Source: Petaurus breviceps papuanus (lineage: Eukaryota > Chordata > Mammalia > Diprotodontia > Petauridae). Taken from it: a DNA stretch of 64,000 nt. Position 1 is the stretch's first letter. Every line of letters starts with the position of its first letter. The stretch spans positions 79,264,360-79,328,359 of the forward strand of contig JAMXIF010000003.1 of NCBI GenBank assembly GCA_028583685.1, in the 5' to 3' direction. This document shows, piece by piece, positions 36,281 through 48,576 of this stretch. Position numbers and translations under genes: made by a program. The notes beneath the pieces are model-generated. The model was not told where the DNA came from and did not search any database. It was given only the letters and a program-made list of their open reading frames with translations.

Positions 36281-37488
36281 ATCCCTCAACAAAGCAAAGG
36301 AGATGGACAAAATTGTTTTTAAATAAGTGTGTGATTGTAAGGAGAGAATTTGAGCTAAAAGTAGTTATGTGTCATTGTAGAAGGTTATAAAAGTGATAGT
36401 GCAGGGACTAGGCTTGTGATGTCATTGGTAAAGGGAACAACAAGGTAAGGAATTTTCCACCAATGTAAATTGTCCCTTTCTTGAAACTTAGAAGTTTCAG
36501 AGAATTGCCCAGAGCTCTAAGAAGTTGTGACTTGCCCAGCGTCCCATGGGGAGTTGGTGTCAGAAACATCTTCCTGCTGCAAGTTTGCCTTTCTATCTTT
36601 ACAACACTGTTTTCCCTCTCTAAAAGTAATAGGTATCAGAAGAGAAAAGGGCCTAGAGGACAAAGACTTGCTATCTTTTCCTTTGAAATGATTCTTGACA
36701 TCAGAGATGGCACTGAGTGCTTTTATTGTTGACTGTGTGACATCTATCATTGAAAGCAGAATAATCTTACTCCACAGCCAATTCAAAAAGGAAAACATCA
36801 AGATGTTTCCTTAATTTTTAAAAATTTTAATCAGTTTATAATATAATAGCAAATATATAACAGATATTTGTTTAATTATGATCCTATAAAACAATTATAA
36901 TCACTCTGAAATTTTTTTCAGTAAATTGATTCAGAGGAAATGGAAATAAAATCATAATAGCTCACTTTTACATAGTACTTCAGGTTTATTGGAACATTTC
37001 AGCATCTAGGGTCCTATAGAGGTTAAAAAAAATGTGAAACAGTTGGTCTTCTTAATGATCTGGCAATAACAAAGGTTGTTTATTTAAATAAGGGTACAGA
37101 TTGTTCCTCAGCATTCACAAAATGCACAGGAATCATTAGTTTTCCTTAGTATTCATTAGCTGGATCTAGACGCAGGAAATTCAGATGGTAGCCTGAGTAG
37201 AGATTAGCATCTGGTAATTGAAAAAGGTAGGAAATGGAGAAAGATTTCCAATTGGAGACTGTTCCTAGGATACAAGTTTATATTAAGGGTTTTTAGTTTT
37301 AAATGTTAGTCTTATGTTTCTTCCCTGGATCAACAAAAAGAAATGGGTTTGGATGAGGACAAAAGAAGGCTTCTATAAATTCATTTTCAACATCACGCCC
37401 TGAGATGTTCTGAAATACTAGGTATTTTTATTAAAGCAAAGAATAAATAAAGTGGTATTTTCCTGTTTTTCTTTCCCTGCTTCAGTTA
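36281..37488. other. Intronic sequence, mostly unrecognised
   Basis: Only small reversed SINE scraps (about 36520-36580 and 36950-36990) are visible. Confidence 0.4.
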
Positions 37489-37550
37489 AACAAGCATTTA
37501 TTAAATGCTTACTATGTGACAGAGACTGTGCTAATATTCCTTGGTAATAA
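37489..37550 (-). mobile_element. L2/CORE 3' end, reverse orientation
   Basis: 'aacaagcatttattaaatgcttactatgtgacagagactgtgctaat'. Confidence 0.65.
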
Positions 37551-37739
37551 TTTAAAATCTGTGATGACTTACAGGCAGCAACACAAAAGGGTTCATTCCC
37601 AATTGGATGCTATCACTTAAAGATTCAGAATTTTGTTAGTATACAACATATAGATACCAGAAAGCAACGAATGCCAAGAATTTAGGTGGCAGGACCAAAG
37701 GTTAAGGAATAGGCAGTTGGTCCAGAATTCAGGTTGGCA

Positions 37740-38015
37740 AGAGAAGGGAGGAAAGGTAGGGCTGAAATCCAATAAAGTCCATTTAAGCTCTGAAGCATTC
37801 TCATCTCAATTTCCATTTCCACTCCCCCTGGCTACATCTCACTCTCAGGGGTAATTCTGTAATGACATTGAGTCCCTACTTGTGTGTTTGTTTACAATCA
37901 CTCCCTTGCCCACAAGTCAAGACATCCATCACCTTTCCCAAGTCATTGGTCCTCTTTCAGAATGAAGGACAAAGAAAAACAGCAACAGCTACTCCCAACA
38001 TTAGCAGTTGAACTT
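37740..38015 (+). mobile_element. Unnamed dispersed repeat, copy 2
   Basis: The 3' part 'acaagtcaagacatccatcacc...cattggtcctctttcagaatgaaggacaaagaaaaacagcaac' parallels the end of the repeat at 15301-15541. The 5' parts differ by eye. Confidence 0.5.
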
Positions 38016-38798
38016 CATTTAGACAGCCAGCCTCAAGCAGCTTTTAGAAAGTGGGGTTTACTAAGGTAGAACATTAAAACTAGTTGATACAAAACTTTCT
38101 CATATCCAAAGGGATTAAAAAAATAAGTGACACACTCTCCCTCAAATACATAGAGTTCCAAAAAAAAAAAATAGACTCAAGCATAGAAAGTGCATAAAAC
38201 AAAAAAGTGCTTCCTCACAGTTCCTAGTTGCTGCAAGTTCCTTTCTCCCATTCAGGGGGTTCTTGAGAAGTCCCCTTAAGCATGGTGAATTTGCAACCAT
38301 CTATTCATCTGTCTTTGGCACCTGATAACAAACACTTCTGATCTCTGATTCCCAGTAAGATACAATATCTTCTAGACTCCTCAAAGCAATTTCTAGAAAT
38401 CCTGCCATTCCAACTAAAGAACTCCCATAATCAATTGAAGCAGACGTCTTGTCTAGCATTTCATTTGGTCAGATGTCTTTCAGAGACTTCCCATTTAAAC
38501 TAAGGTCTTTTGATTAATTGAATAAGATGTGTTCTCATCTAATTAAGATATCAGACTAAAATGTGGTAGGATTATTCTTTTTACAGCTCTCTCCTTATAT
38601 AGGGACAGGAATATAAAGTCAAGATTGTCAGCAGCAGACAGATTTTTAGCTGGTGCTGAAACAGGATTTTATGTTCTCATCTAGGCAGGAACTAAATCAA
38701 TGACTGTAGATGAGCATCAGGTGAGGGCAGTTAAATTATTATTGAATATCTTTTTTAAAGACACAATAAGGCAGTTGACGTTACATTCTAAGTATCTG
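38016..38798. other. Intronic sequence, unassigned
   Basis: No clear family. It has a texture of old repeat (A-run at 38160-38171 and a TATATAG-containing stretch near 38597) but nothing diagnostic. Confidence 0.35.
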
Positions 38799-38812
38799 TT
38801 GACTTTCTTTTT

Positions 38813-38963
38813 TTTTTTGCTTTTTTGGAGGGCAATTGGGGTTAAGTGACTTGCTCAAGTTCACATGGCTAGTAAGCGTGTCAAGTGTCTGAGGCCGGAT
38901 TTGAACTTGTGTCCTCCTGACTCCAGGGCTCATGCGCTATTCACTACACCACCTAGCCTCCCC
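38813..38963 (-). mobile_element. tRNA-derived marsupial SINE with exact 14-bp TSD
   Basis: Reversed body from cttttttggagggcaattgggg through gatttgaacttgtgtcctcctgactccaggg to caccacctagcctcccc. ttgactttcttttt occurs at 38799-38812 and 38964-38977. Confidence 0.93.
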
Positions 38964-38977
38964 TTGACTTTCTTTTT

Positions 38978-39895
38978 AGGACTGTAGAACTGCAGTGTTA
39001 ACTACCTTTTCTAGATATCAAAAGTGAAATATATCTCATCTTGCAAAATTGTGTAATAGATTCTGGACCAGTCTTAGAACCAATTCCAATTAATTAGTAA
39101 GAAGATTTGTCTGCTGTGGTTTTAAAACAAAGCAACTAATTAAGCCTCCACTGGTTTGGTGCCATGACTCTACAGTGGCAAAAGAGGCAGTAGTCAACTA
39201 GGGATAGACTTAGAAGAAACTAGTGTAGCTGGTTTCCCATTATATAAGTATTTAGTGTTATAAACAGCTTGTGACTGAAAGTTCGATGTTACATTTTTAA
39301 AAAATTTTATTTGAATCATAGATGAACTCAACTTGGTTTTGACTCAGTAGTTTAAATTTTTATTGATTCATTTGAAATGCTATGGATCCTCTAATACTGA
39401 GAGTTAATATTATTATTCTATCCTTTCTCCCTTCAGTCTTCTCTGTCTTTCCAGTTATGTCTCAGGATTTTCTTCTTCATAAGGCATTCCCTTAAATTAT
39501 CAAGTCCTGAAATCTTTTTTAAACTTCTCTTCATATTTTGTTTAATCCTTCCATCTAGGATGTAGAAGGGCAGTGATGATACCTCCCTTCTTTCCATTTG
39601 TGTAGGATGGTTTCTTTGTGCAAATGCCCCTTACTGATGCCAGTTGGCAATTTGTAGTCTTAGAGAATTGCCTGAAACCCTGAAAGATTAAAATTATTTG
39701 CTCATTTTGTCAGAGATAGGATTTGGACCTAGATCTTCCTAACTTTTTGTACTATGCTTTGCTGTCCTTATATCTGTTGGGAAAAGGTAGATACCAGACC
39801 CAACTTAGGCCTCTTTTATTTTGTTGTGGCTTTATGTAAATCATTGAACTGTGTTGTGTCTTAGGATCCTTTTCTGCAAAAGGGTTAGGTTAAAT
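38978..39895. other. Intronic sequence with faint SINE scraps
   Basis: Reversed SINE-like scrap at about 39660-39770 ('gagataggatttggacctagatcttcctaac') and a forward one at about 39825-39895. The rest is unrecognised. Confidence 0.4.
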
Positions 39896-40086
39896 CAGGA
39901 GTGGGGAATCTGTGGCCTTGAAACCACACATGGCTTTCTAGGTGCTTTTGAAGATTTTTCAGTTTTATTGAACAAATCCTTTTATTAAAGGGATTTGTTA
40001 TGTGAAGTTTGGATTTAGTCAAAATGCCACACTTGAGGACGTAGAAGGCCACACATGGCCTGTAGACTCCAGGTTCACAACCCCTG
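39896..40086. mobile_element. Short hAT-like element, 191 bp, almost a single inverted repeat
   Basis: Ends caggagtggggaatctgtgg and, at the right, ggttcacaacccctg. Both halves contain the same elements in mirror order (cacacatggc / ggccacacatgg). The centre is a near-perfect palindrome, caaatccttttattaaaggg-atttg. Flanks ggttaaat and tattaaat agree at 6 of 8 bases, as expected of an old 8-bp hAT duplication. Confidence 0.82.
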
Positions 40087-40267
40087 TATTAAATCTTTGA
40101 GGTGACTTCCATTTGAAAACAAAACAAAAAAAAAACCAAAAACACTTTGGTATTCTAAATCCCATATGTGGTGCCACTTTATCAATAAGCCCAACTTTGA
40201 AAATAAAGTTTTTCCATATTTCTACCAAAAATATTAAAAATAGAACATCCACCTCTTTCATTTTGGA

Positions 40268-40440
40268 TCAAAGGATTTAAAAAAGAACAGAGTCCAGAAA
40301 TCATCTGGTTCAGCCACCCACTTTTTACAAAATAGGAATCTGAGATTCCTATAGGAAAGTTATCCAACTTATTCACAGGTGGCAGGTAGAAGAGTCAGGA
40401 TTCAATTCTATGCCTCCAAAGCCAGATTCTACTCAATAAA
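40268..40440 (-). mobile_element. MIR-like SINE, reverse orientation
   Basis: 'gtccagaaatcatctggttcagccacccactttttacaaaatagg' and 'ggtagaagagtcaggattcaattc'. Confidence 0.6.
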
Positions 40441-40690
40441 TGTTTGTTTAATGAATGTATAAACAAGGAGTAGGGTGTAGTATAGAGAGGTATTAAATCC
40501 CTGGTTCTGATGTTGTCATGGTGTCCTAATTTCTCCGCAAAATTGCTTGCCCATCTTGGTACTAAGATTTGTAATCCTGATGACTTCCGAATGTTTTTGA
40601 AACATGTCCTTTATAAGTATCATCATCATTAATGAGACAGCTTCCTGTGTCTACCATATGTGACAATTGGTGTTTAAAAATTTATTATTA

Positions 40691-40858
40691 GGGAAAGCTA
40701 GGCACACAGTGAATAGAGCACTGGCCCTGGAGTCAGGAGGACCTGAGTTCAAATTTGGCCTCAGACACTTAACACAAAAACTATCCGTGTGCCCTTGGGC
40801 AAGTCATTTAACCCCAACTGCCCTGCCTTCCCCCCTCCAAAAAACAAAAAAAGAAAAG
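40691..40858 (+). mobile_element. tRNA-derived marsupial SINE, 'cttcccccctccaaaa' tail type
   Basis: gggaaagctaggcacacagtg ... gagttcaaatttggcctcag ... aactgccctgccttcccccctcc plus A-rich tail. Flanked by aaaaatttattatta and aaaaattattattat-like repeats. The tail matches the SINEs at 58741 and 56311. Confidence 0.92.
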
Positions 40859-41071
40859 AAAAATTATTATTATATCTTTATTAGCATCTGGCTGGGTATG
40901 CTTCAGCCTGTCAACTTGAGATACCCACCATCTTGGCAGTGAATAGAACAAGGATAAAAGACCTCCTATCTGAGGCAAGATTTTGAGGTTTCATCTATGC
41001 TGCATTGACTTTTTACCTGTTTTGACCCCTCAATCTGTCCTAATATATGACTTCTTAAATATTTATTGGTT

Positions 41072-41217
41072 GGGGTGTCCAGGTAGCACAGCGAGTAAGA
41101 GCACCGGCCCCAGTGTCGGGATGACCTGGTGATCGAATCCATGCTCAGACACTTAGAACCCACCCACAAACACCTGGCCATGTAACCTTGAGCAAGTTGC
41201 TTAACCCCAATTGCTTA
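41072..41217 (+). mobile_element. SINE of the 'gtgtcgggatgacctgg' subfamily, first unit of a head-to-tail pair
   Basis: ggggtgtccaggtagcacag ... gcaccggccccagtgtcggg ... gatcgaatccatgctcag ... aagttgcttaaccccaattgctta. It has no A-tail of its own before the next unit starts. Confidence 0.92.
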
Positions 41218-41367
41218 GGGGTTGCCAGGTGGCTCAGCAGCGAGTAAGAGCACCGGCCCCAGTGTCGGGATGACCTGGGGATCAAATCCGGGCTCAGATA
41301 CTCAGCACCACACCCAGAAATAACTGGCCCTGTAACCTTGAGCAAGTTACTTAACCCCTATTGCTTT
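41218..41367 (+). mobile_element. SINE of the same subfamily, second unit of the pair
   Basis: ggggttgccaggtggctcag ... gcaccggccccagtgtcggg ... gatcaaatccgggctcag ... aacccctattgcttt. The pair as a whole is flanked by aatatttattggtt (41058-41071) and atatatattggttt (about 41372-41385). Confidence 0.92.
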
Positions 41368-41699
41368 AAAATATATATATTGGTTTCTGATTGCTGGCCT
41401 GGTTTTGACCTACTGCTCCATCTAGAACTCTGGCTTTTCTCTGCTGTATTCAGTTCATGTCCTTGACTTGCTACTACTTGTCATTCCAAGCCAATGTCCT
41501 GGTTCTCTGGGTCTTACCTTCCAACTTTGTCTTATTAATCAACCACTACCCAAAGTGTGTCAGGATAGTTTTTCTTCAACTGTCCAGGTAATAGGCGACC
41601 AGTATACTTCTACATGCTTTTTCAGCATTTAAAAACTATCTGTTGAAAAATGCTGCCAGAGTTACTCTCTTCCTAGGAAGAAAGGAATTCAGATGGGTC

Positions 41700-42062
41700 A
41701 TTAGTGTTTATTTACATCCCTCCTATGTGCCAAGTACTAGACTAAGTGCTAAGGGTACAAAGAAAGCAAAAGATAGTCCCTGCCCTCAAAGAGTTTACAA
41801 TTTAAAGGGGGAGAAAACAGGCAAACAACTTTGTATGGACAAGCTGTATACAGGAAAAATAGGAAATAACAGATAGAAGGCCCCAGAATTAAGAGGCAAT
41901 GGGAAGGGTTTCTTGAAGAACATGGCACTTTAGCTATGACTTGAAGGTTGTTGAAATAGACTAGGCATGAAGAGTTTAGAGCCTGCACCAGGATGGTAGC
42001 AATATCAAAGGAGAAAAGGAGGAATATTCTAGAGTTGTTATAAAGGCGAAATTGATAGGAAG
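41700..42062 (-). mobile_element. L2 3' region, reverse orientation
   Basis: 'cctatgtgccaagtactagactaagtgctaagggtacaaagaaagc', 'agtccctgccctcaaagagtttacaat' and 'tttagctatgacttgaagg' follow the reversed L2 3' end in order. Confidence 0.78.
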
Positions 42063-42215
42063 GAAAGAAAGAAAGAAAAAGAAGAAAAATATTTATTAAG
42101 CTCTTACTAGGAGCAAAACCCTGTGCTAAACATGGGAGGATACAAACAGAAAAATAAAGCAGTTCCTGCTTTCAAGGAACTCATTCTAAAAGATCATTTT
42201 AACATATAGGAAATT
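42063..42215 (-). mobile_element. Second reversed L2/CORE 3' end behind a purine-rich tail
   Basis: A GGAAAGAAAG run (42059-42088) precedes 'aatatttattaagctcttactaggagcaaaaccctgtgctaaac'. This is a separate copy from the one before it. Confidence 0.7.
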
Positions 42216-42432
42216 TTAGCTACTTGTTAGAAAAGACCAGTGGTTTTTAGGGTATAGTGACAAAGTATGAGAGAGTGTTATGGATCTACAGAATTGATTA
42301 AATCAGTTAGGAACTTGACAGATCATTTATATTTCATAAAATACATTGACATTTACAGTACGTTAAAGGCCATTTATGTTACATAAAATACATTTAAAGA
42401 GGATTATGTGTGGACATATATTTTTAACAAGG

Positions 42433-42692
42433 GCCCAGTAGGTAGCACAGTGGCCAGAGCTCAGGGCTTGGAATTAAGAAGACTCCTCTCCCTGAATTTG
42501 GTTCTGGCCTCAGATACTTACTGACTGCATGACCCTGGGCAAGTCACTTAACCCTTTTTGCCTCAGTTTCCTCACACCTGTCAAATAAGCTGGAGAAGAA
42601 AATAGCAAACCATTCCAATATCTTTGCCAAGAAAATCCCATAAGGGGTCACAAAAAGTGAAACATGACTGAAAACTGCTGAGTAACAACATA
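42433..42692 (+). mobile_element. SINE with RTE/BovB-like tail
   Basis: ggcccagtaggtagcacagtgg head; 'gggcaagtcacttaacccttt'; 'tctttgccaagaaaatcccataaggggtcacaaaaagtgaaacatgactgaaa'. Confidence 0.93.
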
Positions 42693-42839
42693 TTTGATAA
42701 AGATCATATATTATATAGAGTGTTCCAAAGGTCTTAGTGAAGTTATAATTTTAGGGAATGCATAGATATTTTTAGTAACTCCTTCAATTACCTGACTGAG
42801 TTTGATCATTTGGATTTACTTCTTATCTAAACTTGTTTA

Positions 42840-42985
42840 TGGGATCATAGATTTAAAGCAGATACTGGAGGCAATCTGCTCTGCTCACCACCTCATTTTT
42901 CAGGTTAGGATACCAAGCTTTGGACAGGTTAAGTGACTTGCCTTCAGTTGTAAAGTAACCCTGAGGTAAACCCACTCTGAGGGAG
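42840..42985 (-). mobile_element. MIR-like SINE fragment, reverse orientation
   Basis: 'gacaggttaagtgacttgccttcagttg' within reversed SINE order. Confidence 0.6.
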
Positions 42986-43424
42986 TGTGATCGAATTAAT
43001 GATTCAACAAAGGGTACTGAGAAAGAATCATCAGGCAGATAGAAATTCAACCAGGAGAAAATGGTGTCACCAAAAAACATGACAATATAATGTCTCTAAG
43101 AGGAAGAGATCACTAGTAGATGAGCTAACTGGACTGTTTTATGTTTGGGGCTTATGTTAGTATTTTCGAATATCACATTTTAAAAAGAAAGTTTGAAATA
43201 TGGGAGAGATCTAGAATTCTCAATTTTTGTATGCTCGTGAAATAGTAAATGGGATAATCATTTAGTAGTTAAGAGTTAATATTAACTTTTATTTTAAGGA
43301 TTCATGAACTGTTTGTATGCCTAATTTGGATTCCCTGCAGATATTTTCTCTCATGCCTTTAATTTATTCTCTGCTACATAGAGTTGGAAAAGATTTTGAG
43401 AAAGATCACATTATAAAAAAATGA

Positions 43425-44540
<1,116 letters not shown>

Positions 44541-44554
44541 ATGATGATGGTGAT

Positions 44555-44790
44555 AATGATGATGATAGCAGCTAGGATTTACTAGCATTTTAAGGTATGG
44601 AAAATACTTTTCAAACACTTTTTTTCCATTTGATCCTCACAGCAACCTTGGGAGGGATGGACTATTATTATCCCCATTTTACATATAAGAAAACTGAAGC
44701 AGACAGATGTTTAAGTGACTTGTCAAGGGTCACCCAGCTAGTGTTTAAAGAAAGAATTGTACTCAAGTCTTCTAGAAACTCTATCCTGTT
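44555..44790 (-). mobile_element. CORE/MIR-like SINE, reverse orientation
   Basis: 'tttgatcctcacagcaaccttggg', 'attatccccattttacatataag' and 'gtgacttgtcaagggtcacccagctagtg'. Preceded by a GATGAT-rich stretch (44530-44565). Confidence 0.88.
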
Positions 44791-44939
44791 GTCTTCCCTA
44801 TAAGAATATAATTTCTTTGAGGTCAGCAACTATTTTTAAAAATCGTTTTTGTTTTATTCTGAACTTAAGAAATAAAGCAAGCATTTCCAAAACATGGGGG
44901 ACCTAGGAAAAGAGAGAGGGAAGGAAAAAAAGGTAAAAA

Positions 44940-45235
44940 GAAAGTTATTTATATTTATAATATAATATATAAGCTATTATATTATGTACATTTATAATAT
45001 AATATATAAGATATTATATTACATATAAATATATGTGATAATATATTATATATTTTATTTACATATATTATATTTATTACACACATACATACAATTTCTG
45101 TATGTAATTTATATATTATATTATGCTATATTATATATTATACACATATTATATTTATTTTACAATATAACATATGTAAAATAAATTATAATATATTATA
45201 TGTATTTATAAATGATAACTTTATTATACATTTAA
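44940..45235. repeat. AT-rich island with internal repeats
   Basis: About 295 bp made almost only of A and T in TATA/ATAAT permutations. The 20-mer tttataatataatatataag occurs at 44954 and 44991 (37-bp step). Many overlapping palindromes. Confidence 0.93.
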
Positions 45236-45244
45236 AAGGAATAG

Positions 45245-45345
45245 CAGCAACTGGTTTTGTCTTTTATTCTGTCTTCCTCTTACTACTATTTAGCACAGTG
45301 CATGGCTCCTAGCTAGTGCTGAATAAGTATTTTTTTGATTATTGA
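45245..45345 (+). mobile_element. L2 3' end
   Basis: 'ctatttagcacagtgcatggctcctagctagtgctgaataagtat'. Confidence 0.6.
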
Positions 45346-45502
45346 CTGCCTCAATTCAGCTGCATTGTTTCCACTATTGGAAAACATGGTGACAACTGCT
45401 TGAATCGTTAATCTACTAAACAAAGCAAGACTGGAACTACTTTGAACCAAGATTAGTACATTTATTTGTTTTATTTGTCTTTATCATCACTTGCTTCATT
45501 TA

Positions 45503-45850
45503 AGAGCCATATAATGCAGTGGAGGACTTGGATTTAAAAGATTTTAATTCAAATCCTGGGTTATCCATTAATTAGCCATGTGATCTCAATGAAATAACTC
45601 TTTTTTAACTATATTGCTTCCTTATCTGAAAAATGGACACAGCCATGTTTGTACTCTATGTTGCAAGGTTTTCATAAGGGTATCAATTTGTACACTTATT
45701 ATTAAATTAAAATTAGTACATTTTCTCTGTGAGAGGAAGCATGACCTACTGGATATAGGGCTAGCTTTGGAATCAGAAAGACCTATAGGTTCAGGCCCTG
45801 CCTCTGATACATACAACCTCTGGTATGAAAGGCAAATCATTTAACTTTTC
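45503..45850 (+). mobile_element. Two forward SINE fragments
   Basis: 45503-45710 ('agccatataatgcagtggagg', 'attagccatgtgatctcaatg') and 45728-45850 ('agaggaagcatgacctactggatatagggc', 'ggcaaatcatttaac'). Confidence 0.65.
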
Positions 45851-46676
45851 TGTTCCCTATACACCACCCTAACATTATTAGTTACAGAAGAGTTTCCAAT
45901 TTGAGTCTTTGGAAGGAGTTTCCCCACAAGGGAATTCCTCATATAGTTATCTAGATTTTTTTTTTCCTTTGGCTGAGCCAAGATTGTGGTGTAAAAGCAA
46001 GAAAAATCCCTGAACTCCCCCTGTAACCAGCTCAAATACGTATAGAAAATGACTCTTAACAAACTTTAGAGCTACAGAACCCATTCAGTGAAAGAGAGAA
46101 ACAATTCTCTCGCTGAAGACAGCCTGGCAAACAGAGTAAGGGTCCATCACAGCAGGCTGGGATATGAGCCCAGCCTAGCCTGACCCCTAGGTTTAGCCTC
46201 AGGGTGGCCACAACCAGCCACGGCTAGAGCGATGGCAGGAAAGTGGATCACCAGCAGCTGTGCAGGTTTCCAGAATTATCAACCCATAAATGACAAAGAC
46301 AAAGTAAGAGGTCAGTGTAGACTTTGGGAAAACAGAGTCCAGGAGTATGGTCCAGAGGGAGAATTGGCAGAGGCACGGTGGCCACAACCACGTGGCTGCA
46401 TCAGAGCTCCTTGCCTGCAGATTGTAGGGGGACCAATCAACCATTTTGAGGGGTAATCCCTCTTGCTATAACCTGCTTGGATCTGGCTTGCTGTCTACAG
46501 TGGAGGTCCTGGGTGGGTGACCAGTGAGCCAGAGCATGTGGAGGCTTTAGAGAAGACAGCCAAATAATAGCTCCAGTAGCTGAGAAAACCCCAGCGATTT
46601 GGGACAAAGCTCTCCTCTCTGGAAGCAAAGTTCTGCTGTGGCAAAAAGCTCAAAAGTCAAGTAATTGAGTGGCAAC

Positions 46677-47685
46677 ATGAGCAAGCAAAGGAAGCAAAGC
46701 AAGCACAGCAATCAAACCTTAGATAACTTTTTTTGGGGAAAAAAGGATCAAAGCATGGAATGTGAGGAAGACAACAAAGTCAGAATTCCTACACCAAAAG
46801 CTTACAAGAAAAATATGAACTGGTTACAGGCCATAAAGGATCTTAAGAAGGATTTGAAGTGGAGGAAAAATTGGGAGGAGAAATGAGAGTGATGCAAGAA
46901 AATCATGAAAAGGGAATCAATAACCTGACTAAAGAAATTAACACCTTAAAAATTGGACTACCTAAAATGGCAAAAGAGGCTCAAAAATCCAATGAGGAAA
47001 AGAATGCTTTAAAAAACTGAATTTGCCAGATGGAAAAAGAATCTCAAAAGCTCACTGAAGAGAATCATTCCTTTAGAATTATATTGGAGTAAATGGAAGC
47101 TAGTGACTTTATGAGAAATCAAGATACTATGAAACAGATCCAAACAAATGAACAATAGAAGGCAATGTAAAATATCTCATTGTAAAAAACCACTGACCTG
47201 GAAAATAGATCCAGGAGAGAGAATTTAAAAATTATTGGACTACCTGAAAGCCATGATCAAAGAAAGAACCTAGAAATCATCCTTCAAGAAATTCTCAAGG
47301 AAAATTGCCCTGATGTTTTAGAACCAGAGGGCAAAATAGAGGTAGAAAGAATCTACTGGTCACCTCTTGGAAAAGATCCCCAAAAGAAAACTCCTAGGAA
47401 TATTATAGCCAGTTTACAAAGTTCCCAGATCAGGGAGAAAATATTACAAACAGCCAAGAAGAAATAATTTGAATATTATGGAAACACAATCAGGATAACA
47501 CAGGATCTGGCAGCTTCTACATTGAGGGATTGAAGGGCTTGGAATGTGATATTCCAGAGGTCAAAGGAGCTGGGATTAAAACCAAGAATCACCTACCCAG
47601 CAAAACTGAGTATCATGTTTCAGGGGAAATATGGTCATTCAATGAAATTGAGGACTTTCAAGCATTCTTGATGAAAAAAAAAACT
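46677..47685 (+). pseudogene. Relic of L1-type ORF1 (RNA-binding, coiled-coil protein) in the half-L1
   Basis: The likely start is the ATG at 46677 (MSKQRKQSKHSNQTLDNFF). A Lys/Glu-rich region with heptad-like spacing follows (about 46840-47180), then an RRM-like part (NLEIILQEILKENCPDVLEP, about 47270-47330) and the C-terminal domain (EYYGNTIRITQDLAASTL and LGLKPRITYPAKLS, about 47470-47620). The last resembles the human L1 ORF1p motif YKGNPIR...PRISYPAKLSF. About 336 codons would be the usual length. It is no longer open: at least one frame change near 46880 and in-frame stops (for example after STLRD, near 47531). Confidence 0.8.
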
Positions 47686-48502
47686 GGAGTTGAATAAAAA
47701 AAATTGATGTTCAGATACAAGAAGCAAGAGAAGCATGAGAATGTAAACAGGGAAAAGAAATCATGAGGAACTTATCAAAGTTGAACTATTTACATGGAAA
47801 AATGATGATTGTAACTTGTCAAACTTGTCTCAGTATGAGAATAGTTGAGAATACATATATATGTCTATACAGGAGGGTATATGGGCATATGAATACATAT
47901 GTGAGTGTGTGTATATATGTGTACAGGTATACATAAACAGAGGGCACAGGACCAATTGAATAGTAAGGGATGATATTTAAAAGGTGAAATTGAGAGGTGA
48001 GAGAGGAATATAATGGGAGGCTATTGGGTGAGACAGAATGGGGTAAATTATCTCATATAGAAGAGGAAAGGGAAAACTGTTACAATGGATGGGAAGAATA
48101 GGAAGGCAAAAGGGAATGGGTCATCCTTACTCTCATTGAATTTGGCTTAGGAAGGGAATGACATACACACCAAATAGGGTATCTCACCCTAGAATAGGGG
48201 GGAAGGGGATGAGAGGGGGGATCATGAAGGGGAGGGCAGGTTGGGGGGAGGGAAGTTAGAAGTACACACTTTTGAAAAGGGTCAGGGTCAACATAGAGAA
48301 TAGAACAAGTGGGGGGCGAGATAGGATGGAGGAAAATATAGTCCATCTTTCACAATATACCCACGTTGGAAATGTTTTGTGTAACTACACTTGTACAATC
48401 TATATTGAATTCCTTATCTTCCCAGGAAGAGGAGGGGAGGTGATGAGGGAGGAAGGGAAAGAATCTGGAATTCAAAGTTTTAAAATCAAATGTTTCAAAA
48501 AC

Positions 48503-48511
<9 letters not shown>

Positions 48512-48570
<59 letters not shown>

Positions 48571-48576
48571 ATATAT
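48512..48576. repeat. (TA)n(TG)n microsatellite in the half-L1 3' region
   Basis: About 25 uninterrupted GT units (48517-48566) after a short TA run. Confidence 0.96.
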
